A stretch of 64,000 bases of DNA from Thioalkalivibrio sp. HK1 (GCA_000583135.1 JFBG01000011.1:61572-125571); one strand, 5' to 3'. Shown: positions 33,896 through 43,991, numbered from the stretch's first letter. The notes: generated from the letters alone by a model not told the origin. Program-made: numbers and translations.

Positions 33896-35530
33896 TCAGC
33901 GTCGGCGATCTTGCTCGGCCCGCAGCTCGGCGAGCCGCTCGTCGATGCGAGACAGGCGATAGCGGCTTCGTCTGCTGCCATTTTTCTCGGCGTTCGAAGC
34001 CAAAACGAGCTGTCCGATGGCATCGGCGAGTCGATCGGAGAGGGCGTAGGATTCGGCGAGAGCCATCCGGCTATCCACCTCCCGCCCGAGCATTTGCAGG
34101 GCTTGGGCTCTAAGCCGTTGGAGGCGGGCGTCGACCCTTCCTCGGCGAGCGAAACCATCGATCTTATCCAGCGCTCGCTGCGCTTGCCCGTCGTCGATCA
34201 AGGCCTTGGCGAAGTGCCCGATCATTCCCGGGCTGCCCGGCAACCGATCGGCCCCGGCGGCGTAGAGCTCGATGGCTTGGGCGTTTTTCCCCGATCGCAG
34301 CAGGCTTTCGCCCAGACTCGAACGAAAGGCGAGGGTGCGGGGGTATTTCTCGACCAAACGGGCGATCGCCTCTCGCCCCTCGTCTTCCCGGCCCAAGCGC
34401 ATCGAAGTAAGCCCCCGGCCATAGCGAATCGCCGCTCTTTCGGCCTCGTTGTCATCTCCCGCTCGATCGTCGATATCCGCCGCTTCTTCCTCGATCCCTT
34501 GCGGCAGACTTCGAGGGTCCTGCGCGTTTCGCACCCGCAGCCAAGTACGCACCGCGTGATAGTCGATGGGATCGGGGGGCTCCCCTTTTTGGAGGCCGCG
34601 GGCGATACCCCGCGCCTCGGCGAGACGAGCGCCGGTGATCGGATGCGTCGAAAGGAAGGATGGGGGGCGTTGTCGGAAGCGGGAATCTCGCTGCAGGATC
34701 TCGAAAAAATTCGCCATCTCCAAGGGATCGAAGCCCGCCTTTGCCAGCAAACGGATACCGATCCGATCCGCTTCGGCCTCTTTTTCGCGGGTGAAATCGA
34801 TACGCCCTTGCATTGCCGAACCGATCACCCCGGCCACCGCCGCCTGTCCGATTTCGAGGTTCTGGCTGCCAAGGAGCAACCCGACCAAAATCCCGGCCAT
34901 GGTCGGCAGGTTCGCCCGGCTGCTGCGCTCCAGGCTCTGGAGGATATGACGCTGCGATACATGGGCGATCTCGTGGGCGATGACGGAGGCGAGTTCGCCC
35001 TCGCTACGGGTTGCGAGGATCAATCCGGCGTAGATGCCGATATAGCCCCCGGGGGCGGCGAAGGCGTTGATCTCGCCGTCGTCGACCACGAAGAAGGTGA
35101 AGTCGATATCTCGGGAACGATCCGAATTCGCGGCCAAGGCATTGCCCAAGCCCTCGATATATTCGTCGATGGGCGGCTCGTCGATGATCGTCATGCGAGT
35201 GCGCAAAGAGCGCATGAACGCCTCGCCGAGGCGGCGCTCCTCGTCGACGGTGATGATCCCGCCGGAGTCGGAATCGATATCGGGAAGCAGGACCTGCGCC
35301 GATGCCCGATCAGTGAGCCCGCCTAGCAGACAGATCCCGCCGCAGATCGAGGCGATCATCGCCTTGCCGCAACGCCCGATCCAAGGGATCGAGCCTCGAT
35401 CGTCTCGTCGGCCACGGCGAAAACGATCCTTGGGGCACCGCGCAAGCGGCGATCGCCGAAGCAACGAGGGCGCCGCTTCGAGGCCTGCGTTCATAGCCGG
35501 CTCGCCGCTGATGAAGTCTCGGGCACGCAT
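33896..35530 (-). CDS. bepA: BepA-like M48 metalloprotease with TPR repeats
   Basis: Periplasmic zinc protease and chaperone that assists LptD/outer-membrane assembly. In the 544-residue reading the signal segment MIASICGGICLLGGLTDRASA occupies residues 58-79, so the real start may be ATG 35359 (second option). The M48 domain has HEIAH (186-190) and EAEAD, whose Glu251 is the third zinc ligand. FLSTHPITGARLAEA follows. The C-terminal half (about 340-510) consists of TPR-type helices (AERAAIRYGRGLTSMRLGRE; FRSSLGESLLRSGKNAQAIELYAAG). The order protease-TPR and lack of membrane helices match BepA. It is first gene of a three-gene minus-strand unit and diverges from pfp. Confidence 0.88.
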   Translation of the reverse strand: MRARDFISGEPAMNAGLEAAPSLLRRSPLARCPKDRFRRGRRDDRGSIPWIGRCGKAMIASICGGICLLGGLTDRASAQVLLPDIDSDSGGIITVDEERRLGEAFMRSLRTRMTIIDEPPIDEYIEGLGNALAANSDRSRDIDFTFFVVDDGEINAFAAPGGYIGIYAGLILATRSEGELASVIAHEIAHVSQRHILQSLERSSRANLPTMAGILVGLLLGSQNLEIGQAAVAGVIGSAMQGRIDFTREKEAEADRIGIRLLAKAGFDPLEMANFFEILQRDSRFRQRPPSFLSTHPITGARLAEARGIARGLQKGEPPDPIDYHAVRTWLRVRNAQDPRSLPQGIEEEAADIDDRAGDDNEAERAAIRYGRGLTSMRLGREDEGREAIARLVEKYPRTLAFRSSLGESLLRSGKNAQAIELYAAGADRLPGSPGMIGHFAKALIDDGQAQRALDKIDGFARRGRVDARLQRLRAQALQMLGREVDSRMALAESYALSDRLADAIGQLVLASNAEKNGSRRSRYRLSRIDERLAELRAEQDRRR

Positions 35531-35758
35531 CGAAGATATCTGTCGGGATCCAAAGATGGAAGGGGGCGAGGGGCAAGGGGGATCGAGCGCTTTTTATCCC
35601 CGATTCGGCACTATCCCGACTCGACCTTAGTCCTGATTCGACCCTATCAAGCGCAAGTTTACGCCATCGTCGATTCAAAGCGCCCTTGCGCGGCTGTATC
35701 CTTCGGTATGATCCCGAAGGGTCGATTTTTTCTTTTTTCTTCGCGCGAGGAAGCGATC

Positions 35759-37012
35759 ATGCCCCGCAATGCGTTCTATGCTCAATCCGGTGGGGTGACT
35801 GCGGTCATCAACGCCACCGCCGCCGGCGTCATCGAAACCGCCCGCCGACATCCGGATCGCTTCGGCAAGATATTCGCCGGTCGCAACGGCATCCTCGGGG
35901 CGCTGGCCGAGGATCTGATCGATACCGATCAAGAAAGCGACGAGGCCATCGAGGCGCTGAAATTCACCCCCGCCGGGGCCTTCGGTTCGTGTCGCTACAA
36001 GCTCGGGGAGTTGGAGGAGAATCGAGCCGAATACGAGCGTCTGATCGAGGTCTTTCGCGCCCACGACATCGGCTATTTCTTCTACAACGGGGGCGGTGAT
36101 TCCTCGGATACCGCGCTCAAGGTCTCTCGCATCGGCGAGATATTGGATTATCCGATGATCGCCATCGGCATCCCCAAGACCGTGGATAACGATCTGCCGA
36201 TCACCGATAGCTGTCCCGGTTTCGGCTCCGTCGCCAAGTACGTCGCTGTTTCCATTTTGGAGGCATCTTTCGATGTGGCCTCGATGGCCTCGACATCGAC
36301 CAAGGTCTTCATCCTCGAGGTGATGGGCCGGCATGCCGGATGGATCGCCGCCGCCGGCGCCTTGGCCGCGAAACGCCAAGGGGATCCGCCGCAGGTCATT
36401 CTTTTCCCCGAAATCGAATTCGACGAGGAGGCATTCATCGACAAGGTTCGCCTGACGGTCAAAAACGACGGCTTTTGCTCGGTGGTGGTCTCCGAAGGAG
36501 TCCGCGATGCCCGAGGGCGTTTTTTGAGCGAGTCCGGCTTGAAAGACGCCTTCGGCCATTCCCAACTCGGCGGGGTCGCCCCGGTGATCGCCAATCTGGT
36601 CACCGACAGGCTCGGCTATAAAAATCACTGGGCGGTGGCCGATTATCTGCAACGTTCGGCGCGGCATATCGCCTCGCAGACCGATCTCGACCACGCCGTG
36701 GCGCTGGGTCGGGCGGCGGTCAATATCGCGCTGAGCGGGCGCAACGGCGTGATGCCGGTGATCAAAAGGATCGGCGACGATCCCTATCGATGGGAGGTGG
36801 GCGAAGCGGCGTTGACCGATGTGGCCAATATCGAGAAGACAGTCCCGCGCGAATATATCAGCGAGGACGGTTTCGGTATCACCGAAGGCTGTCGACGCTA
36901 TCTTTCACCGCTGATCGAGGGCGAGGCCTATCCCCCCTATCGCAACGGTTTGCCCGATTATGTGCGCCTGCGCAATATACAGGTGCCGAAAAAACTCGAA
37001 ACCCTTTCTTGA
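35759..37012 (+). CDS. pfp: Pyrophosphate-dependent 6-phosphofructokinase
   Basis: Reversible phosphorylation of fructose 6-phosphate with PPi. The 417-residue protein from ATG 35759 (GAGGAA upstream) contains GGGDSSDTA (111-119), the phosphate-donor motif, and GIPKTVDNDLP (137-147). The Lys140 in PKT, where ATP-dependent enzymes have Gly (GIPGTIDND), indicates PPi specificity. FILEVMGRHAGWIA and VVVSEGV are further family landmarks. In methanotrophs and some sulfur oxidisers such enzymes also act on sedoheptulose 7-phosphate and ribulose 5-phosphate. It is convergent with hppA, sharing a terminator, which supports a PPi-based energy link. Confidence 0.93.
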   Translation: MPRNAFYAQSGGVTAVINATAAGVIETARRHPDRFGKIFAGRNGILGALAEDLIDTDQESDEAIEALKFTPAGAFGSCRYKLGELEENRAEYERLIEVFRAHDIGYFFYNGGGDSSDTALKVSRIGEILDYPMIAIGIPKTVDNDLPITDSCPGFGSVAKYVAVSILEASFDVASMASTSTKVFILEVMGRHAGWIAAAGALAAKRQGDPPQVILFPEIEFDEEAFIDKVRLTVKNDGFCSVVVSEGVRDARGRFLSESGLKDAFGHSQLGGVAPVIANLVTDRLGYKNHWAVADYLQRSARHIASQTDLDHAVALGRAAVNIALSGRNGVMPVIKRIGDDPYRWEVGEAALTDVANIEKTVPREYISEDGFGITEGCRRYLSPLIEGEAYPPYRNGLPDYVRLRNIQVPKKLETLS

Positions 37013-37104
37013 ATATCGTGAAAGTGTCGCGCTGACATCCACACCGGGTTTTGCGCGCCAATCGCCGATCGATGGGCGAGGGATAAAAGGCCGAAGCCTC
37101 TTGA

Positions 37105-37140
37105 AAAAAGAAGGCCCCGATAACCGGGGCCTTTTTTCGA
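37105..37140. terminator. Bidirectional intrinsic terminator between pfp and hppA
   Basis: AAGGCCCCG (37111-37119) - ATAAC - CGGGGCCTT (37125-37133) forms a 9-bp stem. The plus strand continues with TTTTTTC and the minus strand reads into CTTTTTTC, so it serves both the pfp and hppA transcripts. Confidence 0.93.
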
Positions 37141-37189
37141 TCGACGAAAAGATCGCGCTTGGGTGTCGCGCCTTTTCAAAGCGACAGAT

Positions 37190-39253
37190 CTAAGACAACA
37201 AGGGGGCGATCACCAAACTGACGATCGCCATCACGTTGATCAGAATATTCATCGACGGGCCGGAAGTATCCTTGAAGGGATCCCCGACCGTATCCCCGAC
37301 CACCGCGGCATGGTGGGTGGTCGAGCCCTTGCCGCCGAAATTTCCTTTCTCGACGTATTTTTTGGCGTTATCCCACGCTCCGCCGGCGTTGGCCATCATC
37401 AGCGCGAGCAAAACGCATCCGAGCAAGGCCCCGCCGAGCATTCCCCCCAAGGCCTCGGCTCCGATCCCGAAGCCCACCACCCAAGGGGCGGCGATGGCGA
37501 TCACCCCGGGCAGGATCATTTTGCGCAAGGCGGCGCTGGTCGCGATATCGATGCAGCGGGCGGTATCGGGTTTGGCCTTGCCCTCGAGCAACCCGGCGAT
37601 CTCGCGGAACTGGCGCCTGATCTCGTTGATCATCTCGAAGGCCGCCTTGCCCACCGCATCCATGGTCAAAGAGGCGAGGTAGAAGGGAATCACCCCTCCG
37701 ATCAGCAATCCGATCAGCACCTTGGGGTTGCTCAAGGCCAGTTGGAAATCGGGGTTTTCGCTTTTGATCTCGGCCACGAAGGCGGTGATGATGGCCAGCG
37801 CCGCCAGCGCCGCAGCGCCGATGGCAAAGCCCTTGCCGATGGCCGCGGTGGTATTGCCGAGCTCGTCCAAGGAATCGGTGATCGCCCGGGTTTCCGGCCC
37901 CAATCCCCCCATCTCCGCGATCCCCCCGGCATTGTCCGCCACCGGTCCGTAAGCGTCGATGGCCATGGTGATCCCCACCGTCGCCAACATCCCGACCGCC
38001 GCCACTCCGACACCGTAAAGACCGACGGTGTAGTTGGAGACCGCGATGATCGCGCAGATCGTCAGCAGCGGGATCGCCACCGAGCGCATCCCCACCGAAA
38101 GGCCGGAGATGACTACCGTGGCCGGGCCGGTCTCTCCGGCGCGGGCGATTTCCCGTACCGGTGAGCCGGAGGTGAAATGTTCGGTGACGAGCCCGATGAT
38201 CACCCCGCCGATCGCCCCGCAGACCACCGCCCACCAGACATTCTTGTCGACCCCGATCAGATTGGTGATGACGAAGAAAGAAGTGATGATGAAGAGCACG
38301 GTGGCGCCGATGGTGCCGATGCGAAGCGCCACCTCCGGCTGCCGGGAGGAGAAGGAGCGTACCGCCAGGATCCCGGCGATCGAACATAAGAGCCCGAGCG
38401 AAGCCAACCCCAAGGGCAAGAACATCAAATCCCCTCTCAGTTGTTCTTGCATCTCTTCGGAACCTGCGATCTCCGCCCCGCCGACCGCCGTCAAACCGCC
38501 CAAGGTGAGCGTCGAGGCGATGGCGATGGTGGCGATGATGGATCCGCAATAGGACTCGAAAATATCCGATCCCATGCCCGCGACATCGCCCACGTTGTCG
38601 CCTACGTTATCGGCGATGACGCCGGGGTTGCGGGGGTCGTCCTCGGGGATCCCCGCTTCGATCTTGCCCACCAAGTCCGCCCCCACATCCGCGCTCTTGG
38701 TGTAGATGCCGCCCCCGACCCGCGAGAAAAGAGCGACGCTCGATGCCCCCATGCCGAAACCGTGGATGGTATGAGCGGTGTGTGGATCGCTACCGAAGAA
38801 CAGGTAGAGAAGCCCCAAGCCCAGCAGCCCCAAGCAGGCCACCGCCAGCCCCATGATCGAGCCGCCGAAGAAGGCGACGGTCAGGGCCTCGGCGGATCCG
38901 CGGGTATGAGCTGCGGTGGTGGTGCGCACATTGGCGCGGGTGGCGGTGCTCATCCCGATATAGCCGGCGCCGGCCGAAGTCAAGGCTCCGACCACGAAGG
39001 CGATGGCGGTTTGGACGCCCAAGGTGAACAACAGCAGGACGAGAAGGACCACGCAGAAGATGGCGAGCATCTTGTATTCGCGGCGCATGAAGACCATCGC
39101 CCCGAGATGGATTTCGTCGGCGATCTCCTTGACGGCATCGGTGCCCGCCGGGTACTCCAATACCTTCTTGTAGACCCACCAAGCGACACCCAATCCCAAG
39201 ATCCCGAAGAGAATCGGGAGCCAAGCGGCATGGGCAATGACATTACCACTCAT
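37190..39253 (-). CDS. hppA: Membrane-bound ion-translocating pyrophosphatase
   Basis: Hydrolyses PPi and pumps H+ (or Na+) across the inner membrane. The protein of 687 residues starts [17 protein letters not shown] after a GGAGGAC ribosome site. About 16 membrane segments alternate with the strongly conserved PPi-binding loops [38 protein letters not shown] and [15 protein letters not shown]. The potassium-dependence signature is read as [10 protein letters not shown]: Ala and Gly, not Lys and Thr, at the diagnostic positions. This places it in the K+-dependent group, so either a K+-dependent H+-PPase or a Na+-PPase is possible. Convergent with pfp. Confidence 0.95.
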   Translation of the reverse strand: MSGNVIAHAAWLPILFGILGLGVAWWVYKKVLEYPAGTDAVKEIADEIHLGAMVFMRREYKMLAIFCVVLLVLLLFTLGVQTAIAFVVGALTSAGAGYIGMSTATRANVRTTTAAHTRGSAEALTVAFFGGSIMGLAVACLGLLGLGLLYLFFGSDPHTAHTIHGFGMGASSVALFSRVGGGIYTKSADVGADLVGKIEAGIPEDDPRNPGVIADNVGDNVGDVAGMGSDIFESYCGSIIATIAIASTLTLGGLTAVGGAEIAGSEEMQEQLRGDLMFLPLGLASLGLLCSIAGILAVRSFSSRQPEVALRIGTIGATVLFIITSFFVITNLIGVDKNVWWAVVCGAIGGVIIGLVTEHFTSGSPVREIARAGETGPATVVISGLSVGMRSVAIPLLTICAIIAVSNYTVGLYGVGVAAVGMLATVGITMAIDAYGPVADNAGGIAEMGGLGPETRAITDSLDELGNTTAAIGKGFAIGAAALAALAIITAFVAEIKSENPDFQLALSNPKVLIGLLIGGVIPFYLASLTMDAVGKAAFEMINEIRRQFREIAGLLEGKAKPDTARCIDIATSAALRKMILPGVIAIAAPWVVGFGIGAEALGGMLGGALLGCVLLALMMANAGGAWDNAKKYVEKGNFGGKGSTTHHAAVVGDTVGDPFKDTSGPSMNILINVMAIVSLVIAPLLS

Positions 39254-39647
39254 CGAAAAGTCCTCCATGAAGATCGGATCCAAAGGGCTTCATCAGGCGA
39301 ATGGGCGCTGCGAATCGACAAAAAATACCCGCTGCCGCGTTTCGAGAAAAACCCGGGCTCGCTGCGGTGCAAGAAGAACGAAAATAATGCCGAGCGAGAA
39401 TTCGATGCGGGATTTTAACCGCTAGCGATCCTTTATGTGATATCTTGCCGAAAACGAGCCCCGATCATGGGCGAGGGTCTTTCCGAGCGAGTTACCGAGG
39501 CCGGCGCTCGGATTCGAGGCCTTGCGGACTTCGCCGACCTTGCGATCTCGAGCGTCGATGATCGTCGAGGGATCCTTCGATCGAGGCGCCGTCCGCTCGA
39601 GGGCTTCGACCACCGAGACGGATCATTCGCAAACACCGGTTTGGGCA
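39254..39647. other. Divergent intergenic region hppA / amine oxidoreductase
   Basis: 394 bases between divergent starts. The plus-strand frame is open over the last 126 bases before the chosen oxidoreductase start, but that stretch is Arg/Ser-rich and not family-like. No repeat or palindrome of note was found. Confidence 0.4.
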
Positions 39648-40973
39648 ATGGAAAAGTCATCCTCCGCTACGAGCACCACGACTCATAAGGCTACCCCCGG
39701 TAGCGATTGGCCGGATTCATGGTACGCCGCGACCATCCCCGATCCGCCGCCGACTCCGGTTCTCGCAGGCTCCCACAGTGCCGATGTCTGCGTGGTGGGA
39801 GGGGGATATACCGGTCTTTCGGCCGCGATGTATCTGGCCGAGCGGGGTTATTCGGTGATCTTGCTCGAAGCCCATCGCTGCGGTTGGGGGGCGAGCGGGC
39901 GCAATGGCGGCCAGATCGGGAGCGGTCTTCGCGGATCGGCCGATGCCCTCGAGGCCACCTTGGGCGTCGAGCGCGCCCGCATTTTGTGGAATCTGTGCGA
40001 AGAGGCCAAATCCCTGATCGCTGAGCGGATCGCCCGCCACGGGATCGAATGCGAATACCGACCGGGGAATCTACTGGCATGCATCCGCTCCCGCCATATC
40101 CCCGCTATCGAGCGCGAGGCGGAGTTTTGCCTAAAGCGCTATGGATACGAAGGCTTTCGGATGTTCGATCGCCAAGCCATGCGCGCCGAGGTCGCCAGCG
40201 ATGAATACGCCGGGGGACGCATGGATGCGGGCGGCGGCCATCTGCACCCCTTGCGCTACGCCTTGGGGATGGCACGGGCGGCGTCCAAGCTTGGAGTGAG
40301 GATATTCGAGCATTCGAAGGTGGAGTCGATTCGTTGGTCACAACCCGCATCGCTGCGCACGATGAGCGGTGAGGTGAGTGCGCGCTACGTGATATTGGCG
40401 GGTAACGCCTACCTCGGTGGCATCGAGCCTCGCATCGAATCCCGTATCATGCCGATCACCAGCTATATGCTGGCCACGGAATCATTGGGTGAATCCCGGG
40501 CGCGATCCTTGATCCCGAGCGGGGCTTGCGTTCATTCCACCCGCTTCGTGGTCGATTATTACCGCTTGAGCCACGATCATCGCCTTCTTTTCGGCGGCGG
40601 CGAGACTTGGTCCCGTCGCCCCCTGTCCACCCCGAAGGATTTCGTTCGTCGATATCTATCGAGAGTTTTCCCGCAGCTTGCAAAGGTGGGGATCGACTAT
40701 GCGTGGAGCGGACAGCTGGCCATCACCATGAGCCGCCTGCCGCATGTGGGAAGATTGCCGCCGAACGGTTTTTTCGCGCAGGGCTTTTCCGGGCACGGGG
40801 TCGCCTTGAGCCAGATCGCCGGGGTGTTGATCGCCGAGGCGCTTTGCGGAACGGCGGAACGTTTCGATGTGCTGGCGAGTTTGAGGCATCGCCCTTTCCC
40901 CGGCGGCACCCGCCTGCGGCATCCCTTGCTGGTTCTCGGGATGCTCTTCTACGCCTTGCGGGATCGCATCTAG
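39648..40973 (+). CDS. FAD-dependent amine oxidoreductase (PuuB/OrdL-like, DAO family)
   Basis: Flavoenzyme of the D-amino-acid-oxidase family. The 441-residue reading from ATG 39648 has YAATIPDPPPTPVLAG (close to the PuuB N-terminus), then the FAD dinucleotide-binding VCVVGGGYTGLSAAMYLAER, EAHRCGWGASGRNGGQIG (flavin contact) and a C-terminal PHVGRLPPNGFFAQGFSGHG, all as in gamma-glutamylputrescine oxidase. PuuB oxidises gamma-glutamylputrescine; related enzymes act on other secondary amines. No puuA/C/D neighbours are present, so the substrate is open. The RBS is weak and the frame extends upstream to 39522. A gamma-glutamyl-handling gene (GGT-like) lies 6 kb away, but no direct link is shown. 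Confidence 0.87.
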   Translation: MEKSSSATSTTTHKATPGSDWPDSWYAATIPDPPPTPVLAGSHSADVCVVGGGYTGLSAAMYLAERGYSVILLEAHRCGWGASGRNGGQIGSGLRGSADALEATLGVERARILWNLCEEAKSLIAERIARHGIECEYRPGNLLACIRSRHIPAIEREAEFCLKRYGYEGFRMFDRQAMRAEVASDEYAGGRMDAGGGHLHPLRYALGMARAASKLGVRIFEHSKVESIRWSQPASLRTMSGEVSARYVILAGNAYLGGIEPRIESRIMPITSYMLATESLGESRARSLIPSGACVHSTRFVVDYYRLSHDHRLLFGGGETWSRRPLSTPKDFVRRYLSRVFPQLAKVGIDYAWSGQLAITMSRLPHVGRLPPNGFFAQGFSGHGVALSQIAGVLIAEALCGTAERFDVLASLRHRPFPGGTRLRHPLLVLGMLFYALRDRI

Positions 40974-41194
40974 CGCTCTCGATCTTCCATCGGTGGGTCG
41001 CGCAAGACATCGGCCAAGATGGATATCGAGCGCAATCCGAAGGCGGCGGATGCGGGCGATCATCATCGGTCGGTATTTGACTTATAATTTTCTTTGCGTT
41101 TTCTTTTGGCGGTTTTTCGAGCGAATGCCTTTTGAAATCGGTCGCCCAAGCGCCTTATCGCCGTCGCAGTGCCATCGAGGGTCGAGGAGAAAGC

Positions 41195-43687
41195 ATGATG
41201 AAGAGGATCAAAGAGGGGATGATCGCGCTGGTCTTGGCCCTTGTCGTCATCGCCGGGCATCCCCCCGAGGTGCAAGCGCAGGCTCCCGGGTTGACGATTT
41301 CCCCGCAGTTATTGACGATCAGCGAGGGTTCGAGGGCTTCCTTCACCGTGATGCTCGATACCGTGCCGAGCGGGAATGTGAGGGTGGTTTTGATCGGGCT
41401 GTCGAACGGGCATATAACGCTCGACCGGAGTGAGTTGGACTTCGATCCCCGGAATTGGAATGTTCCTCAAACAGTTACCGTATCCACCGCCAACGATCAC
41501 GATGCCACCGATGAACGAGTGACCCTCACGCTCATTGCCAGGGGATCGGATTACGTCAATGTCCGAGGGGAAATGCAGATAGAGGTCCGCGATGACGATC
41601 GCCCGGGGCTGGTGATTGACCCGTACAGGGTGGTGATCGACGAAGGAAGCAGCGACAGATTCACTTTGAGGCTCGCAACCGAGCCGAGCGACACGGTCGA
41701 GGTGATGATCGGCCGACCGCTGAATAGCGATATCAGAGTATCCCTCTCAAGCCTGACCTTCAATATCGAAAATTGGAATACCCCCCGAGAGGTCATCGTT
41801 CGAGCCATCGAAGATAGCGATCTATCCAACGAAGATACGGAAATTCCTCTCACGGCCCGCGGCGGGGATTACGAGGGACGTACCGGGATCGTACCGGTCA
41901 CGGTGATCGACAGGGGGGATCCCTTGCCGCCGACGCTCGACGATTACGCCTTGATCGTCTCCGATCCCTCGATGACCTTGGAAGAGGGTGGAAGCGGTCG
42001 CTTCGAAGTGAGGTTGAAGACGCGACCGAGAGGCAATGTGACGGTGAATTTCATATTGCCGGACCATAGCGATGTGACCCTCGACTCCGATACCTTGATC
42101 TTCACGCCTGCGAACTGGGGCACGGAACAGCCGGTGGAGGTCGTCGTCGGCGAGGATGCCGATTTTTCGAACGATACGGTGAGGATCGAACTGGTCGCCT
42201 CGGGCGGCGGATATGACATCGCCCAGGGCAGGGTGGATGTAACGGTGATCGATAACGATACCTTCGGCAGCGCCTTGATCCTGTCCCCCAAGAATCTCAC
42301 CTTGAACGAGGGTGAAAGCGGCACCTTCACGGTGCGGCTATCGCTTCGTCCCGGGGCCGAGGTGAATGTGGTTTTATCGCAGACGTCGAATCCCGATATC
42401 AGGTTCGATACCGATGCGAATCGCCCCGGCAACCAGAATTCCCTGATATTCACCTCGCAGAACTGGAATATCCCCCGACCGGTCAGCGTCTTCGCCGCCC
42501 AGGATAACGATGCCATCGAAGATCGAGCCACCATTTCATTGATGGCCTCGGGTGGAGGTTATATCCGGATCGAGAACGAACTGCCGGTCTCGGTGATCGA
42601 CGACGACCCCCCTCCCGGCTTGATATTGTTCCCATCGAGGGAAATCACGGTCTCCGAGGGCGATAGCGGCATCTTCACCTTGAGGCTGGCGACGAGGCCG
42701 AGCGGGGAAGTGACGCTGACCTTGATACAGCCCTCGAATTCCGACATCAGGGTCGATACCGATTCGAAGAGGGAGGGCTTTCAGAACAAACTCGTCTTCG
42801 GACTATCGAATTGGGCACAAGAAGAGTTGGTGATCGTCAGCGCCAACCGAGACAATCGATATAGCCGCACGGAAGTGTCGATCGTCGCCGCCGGAGCGGA
42901 GGAGTATGCGGGCATGACGACGCAGCTCTCCGTCATCGCCATCGAGTCCAATCCCTCCTTGGCGTGGGAGTCAAGAGGTGCGATCCCCGCCATCTCTCCT
43001 CCGAATGCGCAGGATACGACGACCATTCGCATCAGCTGCAAGGAGGATGGCGTGCCCTGCGATGTTTTCCTCGATTGCACCGCCCAGGACGGCACCATCT
43101 ATCGAGGCCGGATGAGCCCCATACCGTCGATGGGCGCAAGGGTGTTGAGCACCCGGGATGTCGTTTCCATCGTCGGTGGCGATTGGAGCGGCAAAGGCCG
43201 TCTCCTTTGCTCTTTGAGATCCCAGGAGATCGTCAGCGGGCAGATTTGGACCCGCTCCGGAGACGGAGTGTTGGTCAACAACACCCAATCCCTTCGCAGC
43301 GCCGAGGTGGCCGATGCCTTGGGCCGGACCTATCATCGGGTGGATATCGAATCGATCCCCTCGCCGGATGATTCGGATCTGAGCAATATTCGTATCCGCT
43401 GCGAGGGTGGGAACGACTGCACCGATGTGGTGTTCGAATGCTACGAGGATGACGGAACTTTATATAGCGGGGTGTTGGGGCTCATCGGGCGAGCGCATAC
43501 GAGACATTTACAAACGCAGGAGCTGTCTTCGATGATCGGACACCGTTGGCAGGGGATGACGCTCTCTTGCGAGGTGAGATCCGATCATCCCTTCAGCGTG
43601 CAGGTGCTGACCCGAACCGGTGGTGGCGGAGCCTTGGTCAATAACAGCGCAACCAGCGCCTACCGGGATAGTATGGAGTTCCGGTGA
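41195..43687 (+). CDS. Secreted Calx-beta-like repeat protein with C-terminal duplicated cysteine domains
   Basis: Predicted exported protein of 830 residues. ATG 41195 or 41198 follows GAGGAG; the signal peptide (MKRIKEGMIALVLALVVIAG) ends near VQAQA. Then come five modules of about 110 residues. Each opens like LTISPQLLTISEGSRASFTV, has a central NWNVPQTVTV-type motif and ends in a DDD or NDT acidic turn. This is the Calx-beta-like pattern and probably binds calcium. From about residue 600 the protein switches to two tandem copies of a four-Cys domain that I do not recognise (separate entry). The frame is open to an upstream ATG at 41132 without RBS. A TATAAT element lies at 41083. The next gene, 304 bases downstream, encodes a giant protein of the same repeat family, so an adhesin or matrix role is inferred. 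Confidence 0.85.
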   Translation: MMKRIKEGMIALVLALVVIAGHPPEVQAQAPGLTISPQLLTISEGSRASFTVMLDTVPSGNVRVVLIGLSNGHITLDRSELDFDPRNWNVPQTVTVSTANDHDATDERVTLTLIARGSDYVNVRGEMQIEVRDDDRPGLVIDPYRVVIDEGSSDRFTLRLATEPSDTVEVMIGRPLNSDIRVSLSSLTFNIENWNTPREVIVRAIEDSDLSNEDTEIPLTARGGDYEGRTGIVPVTVIDRGDPLPPTLDDYALIVSDPSMTLEEGGSGRFEVRLKTRPRGNVTVNFILPDHSDVTLDSDTLIFTPANWGTEQPVEVVVGEDADFSNDTVRIELVASGGGYDIAQGRVDVTVIDNDTFGSALILSPKNLTLNEGESGTFTVRLSLRPGAEVNVVLSQTSNPDIRFDTDANRPGNQNSLIFTSQNWNIPRPVSVFAAQDNDAIEDRATISLMASGGGYIRIENELPVSVIDDDPPPGLILFPSREITVSEGDSGIFTLRLATRPSGEVTLTLIQPSNSDIRVDTDSKREGFQNKLVFGLSNWAQEELVIVSANRDNRYSRTEVSIVAAGAEEYAGMTTQLSVIAIESNPSLAWESRGAIPAISPPNAQDTTTIRISCKEDGVPCDVFLDCTAQDGTIYRGRMSPIPSMGARVLSTRDVVSIVGGDWSGKGRLLCSLRSQEIVSGQIWTRSGDGVLVNNTQSLRSAEVADALGRTYHRVDIESIPSPDDSDLSNIRIRCEGGNDCTDVVFECYEDDGTLYSGVLGLIGRAHTRHLQTQELSSMIGHRWQGMTLSCEVRSDHPFSVQVLTRTGGGGALVNNSATSAYRDSMEFR
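43004..43660 (+). repeat. Tandem duplicated four-cysteine domain inside the Calx-beta-like protein
   Basis: Two protein-level copies of about 97 residues, starting near 43004 and 43369. Shared landmarks are IRIxC, a second Cys four to six residues on, VxFxC, DGTxYxG, WxG, LxC-xVRS-like, a TRSGDG or TRTGGG element and LVNN. Four cysteines per copy suggest two disulfides, consistent with an exported protein. DNA identity between copies is low, so the duplication is old. Confidence 0.75.
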
Positions 43688-43991
43688 GGATTTCCGCGCT
43701 CGTTTGGCCGTCGGGCGATCGACCCGGATGATCCAAACCATCCCCGCCGCCGATCGAGTGCATTCGATGGAGGGTGCATCGTTTGCATCATCTGTATCAT
43801 CGGGCCGAAGGATCGATTGATTTTTTCGCCGAAATAGCACATCATCATGGCAACTAATTTGAAGTCCCCTCGTCATCCATCTTGAAATTGAAAAGAGCCC
43901 CTATCGGCGAAAGAAAAGATCGATGGATATTCCGATACTCAGGTGTTTCTATCGATGAAGCGCATCGGCTGAAACCAAGGGGAGGAAAACG
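43688..43991. other. Intergenic region before the giant repeat gene
   Basis: 304 bases without a gene. The stretch at about 43800-43890 is comparatively AT-rich (GATTGATTTTTTCGCCGAAATAG) and may contain the promoter. No intrinsic terminator for the preceding gene was identified, so read-through into the giant gene is possible. A strong ribosome site (GGGGAGGAAAACG) ends the region. Confidence 0.45.

Noticed and set aside
37163..38164. Plus-strand frames opposite hppA, including a 333-codon one
   Set aside because: hppA on the minus strand has all PPi-binding motifs; the opposite frames are Gly/Asp/His-rich antisense artefacts.
41083..41088. TATAAT as a firm promoter for the Calx-beta-like gene
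   Set aside because: No acceptable -35 element lies at the right distance, so it is mentioned only as a possibility.
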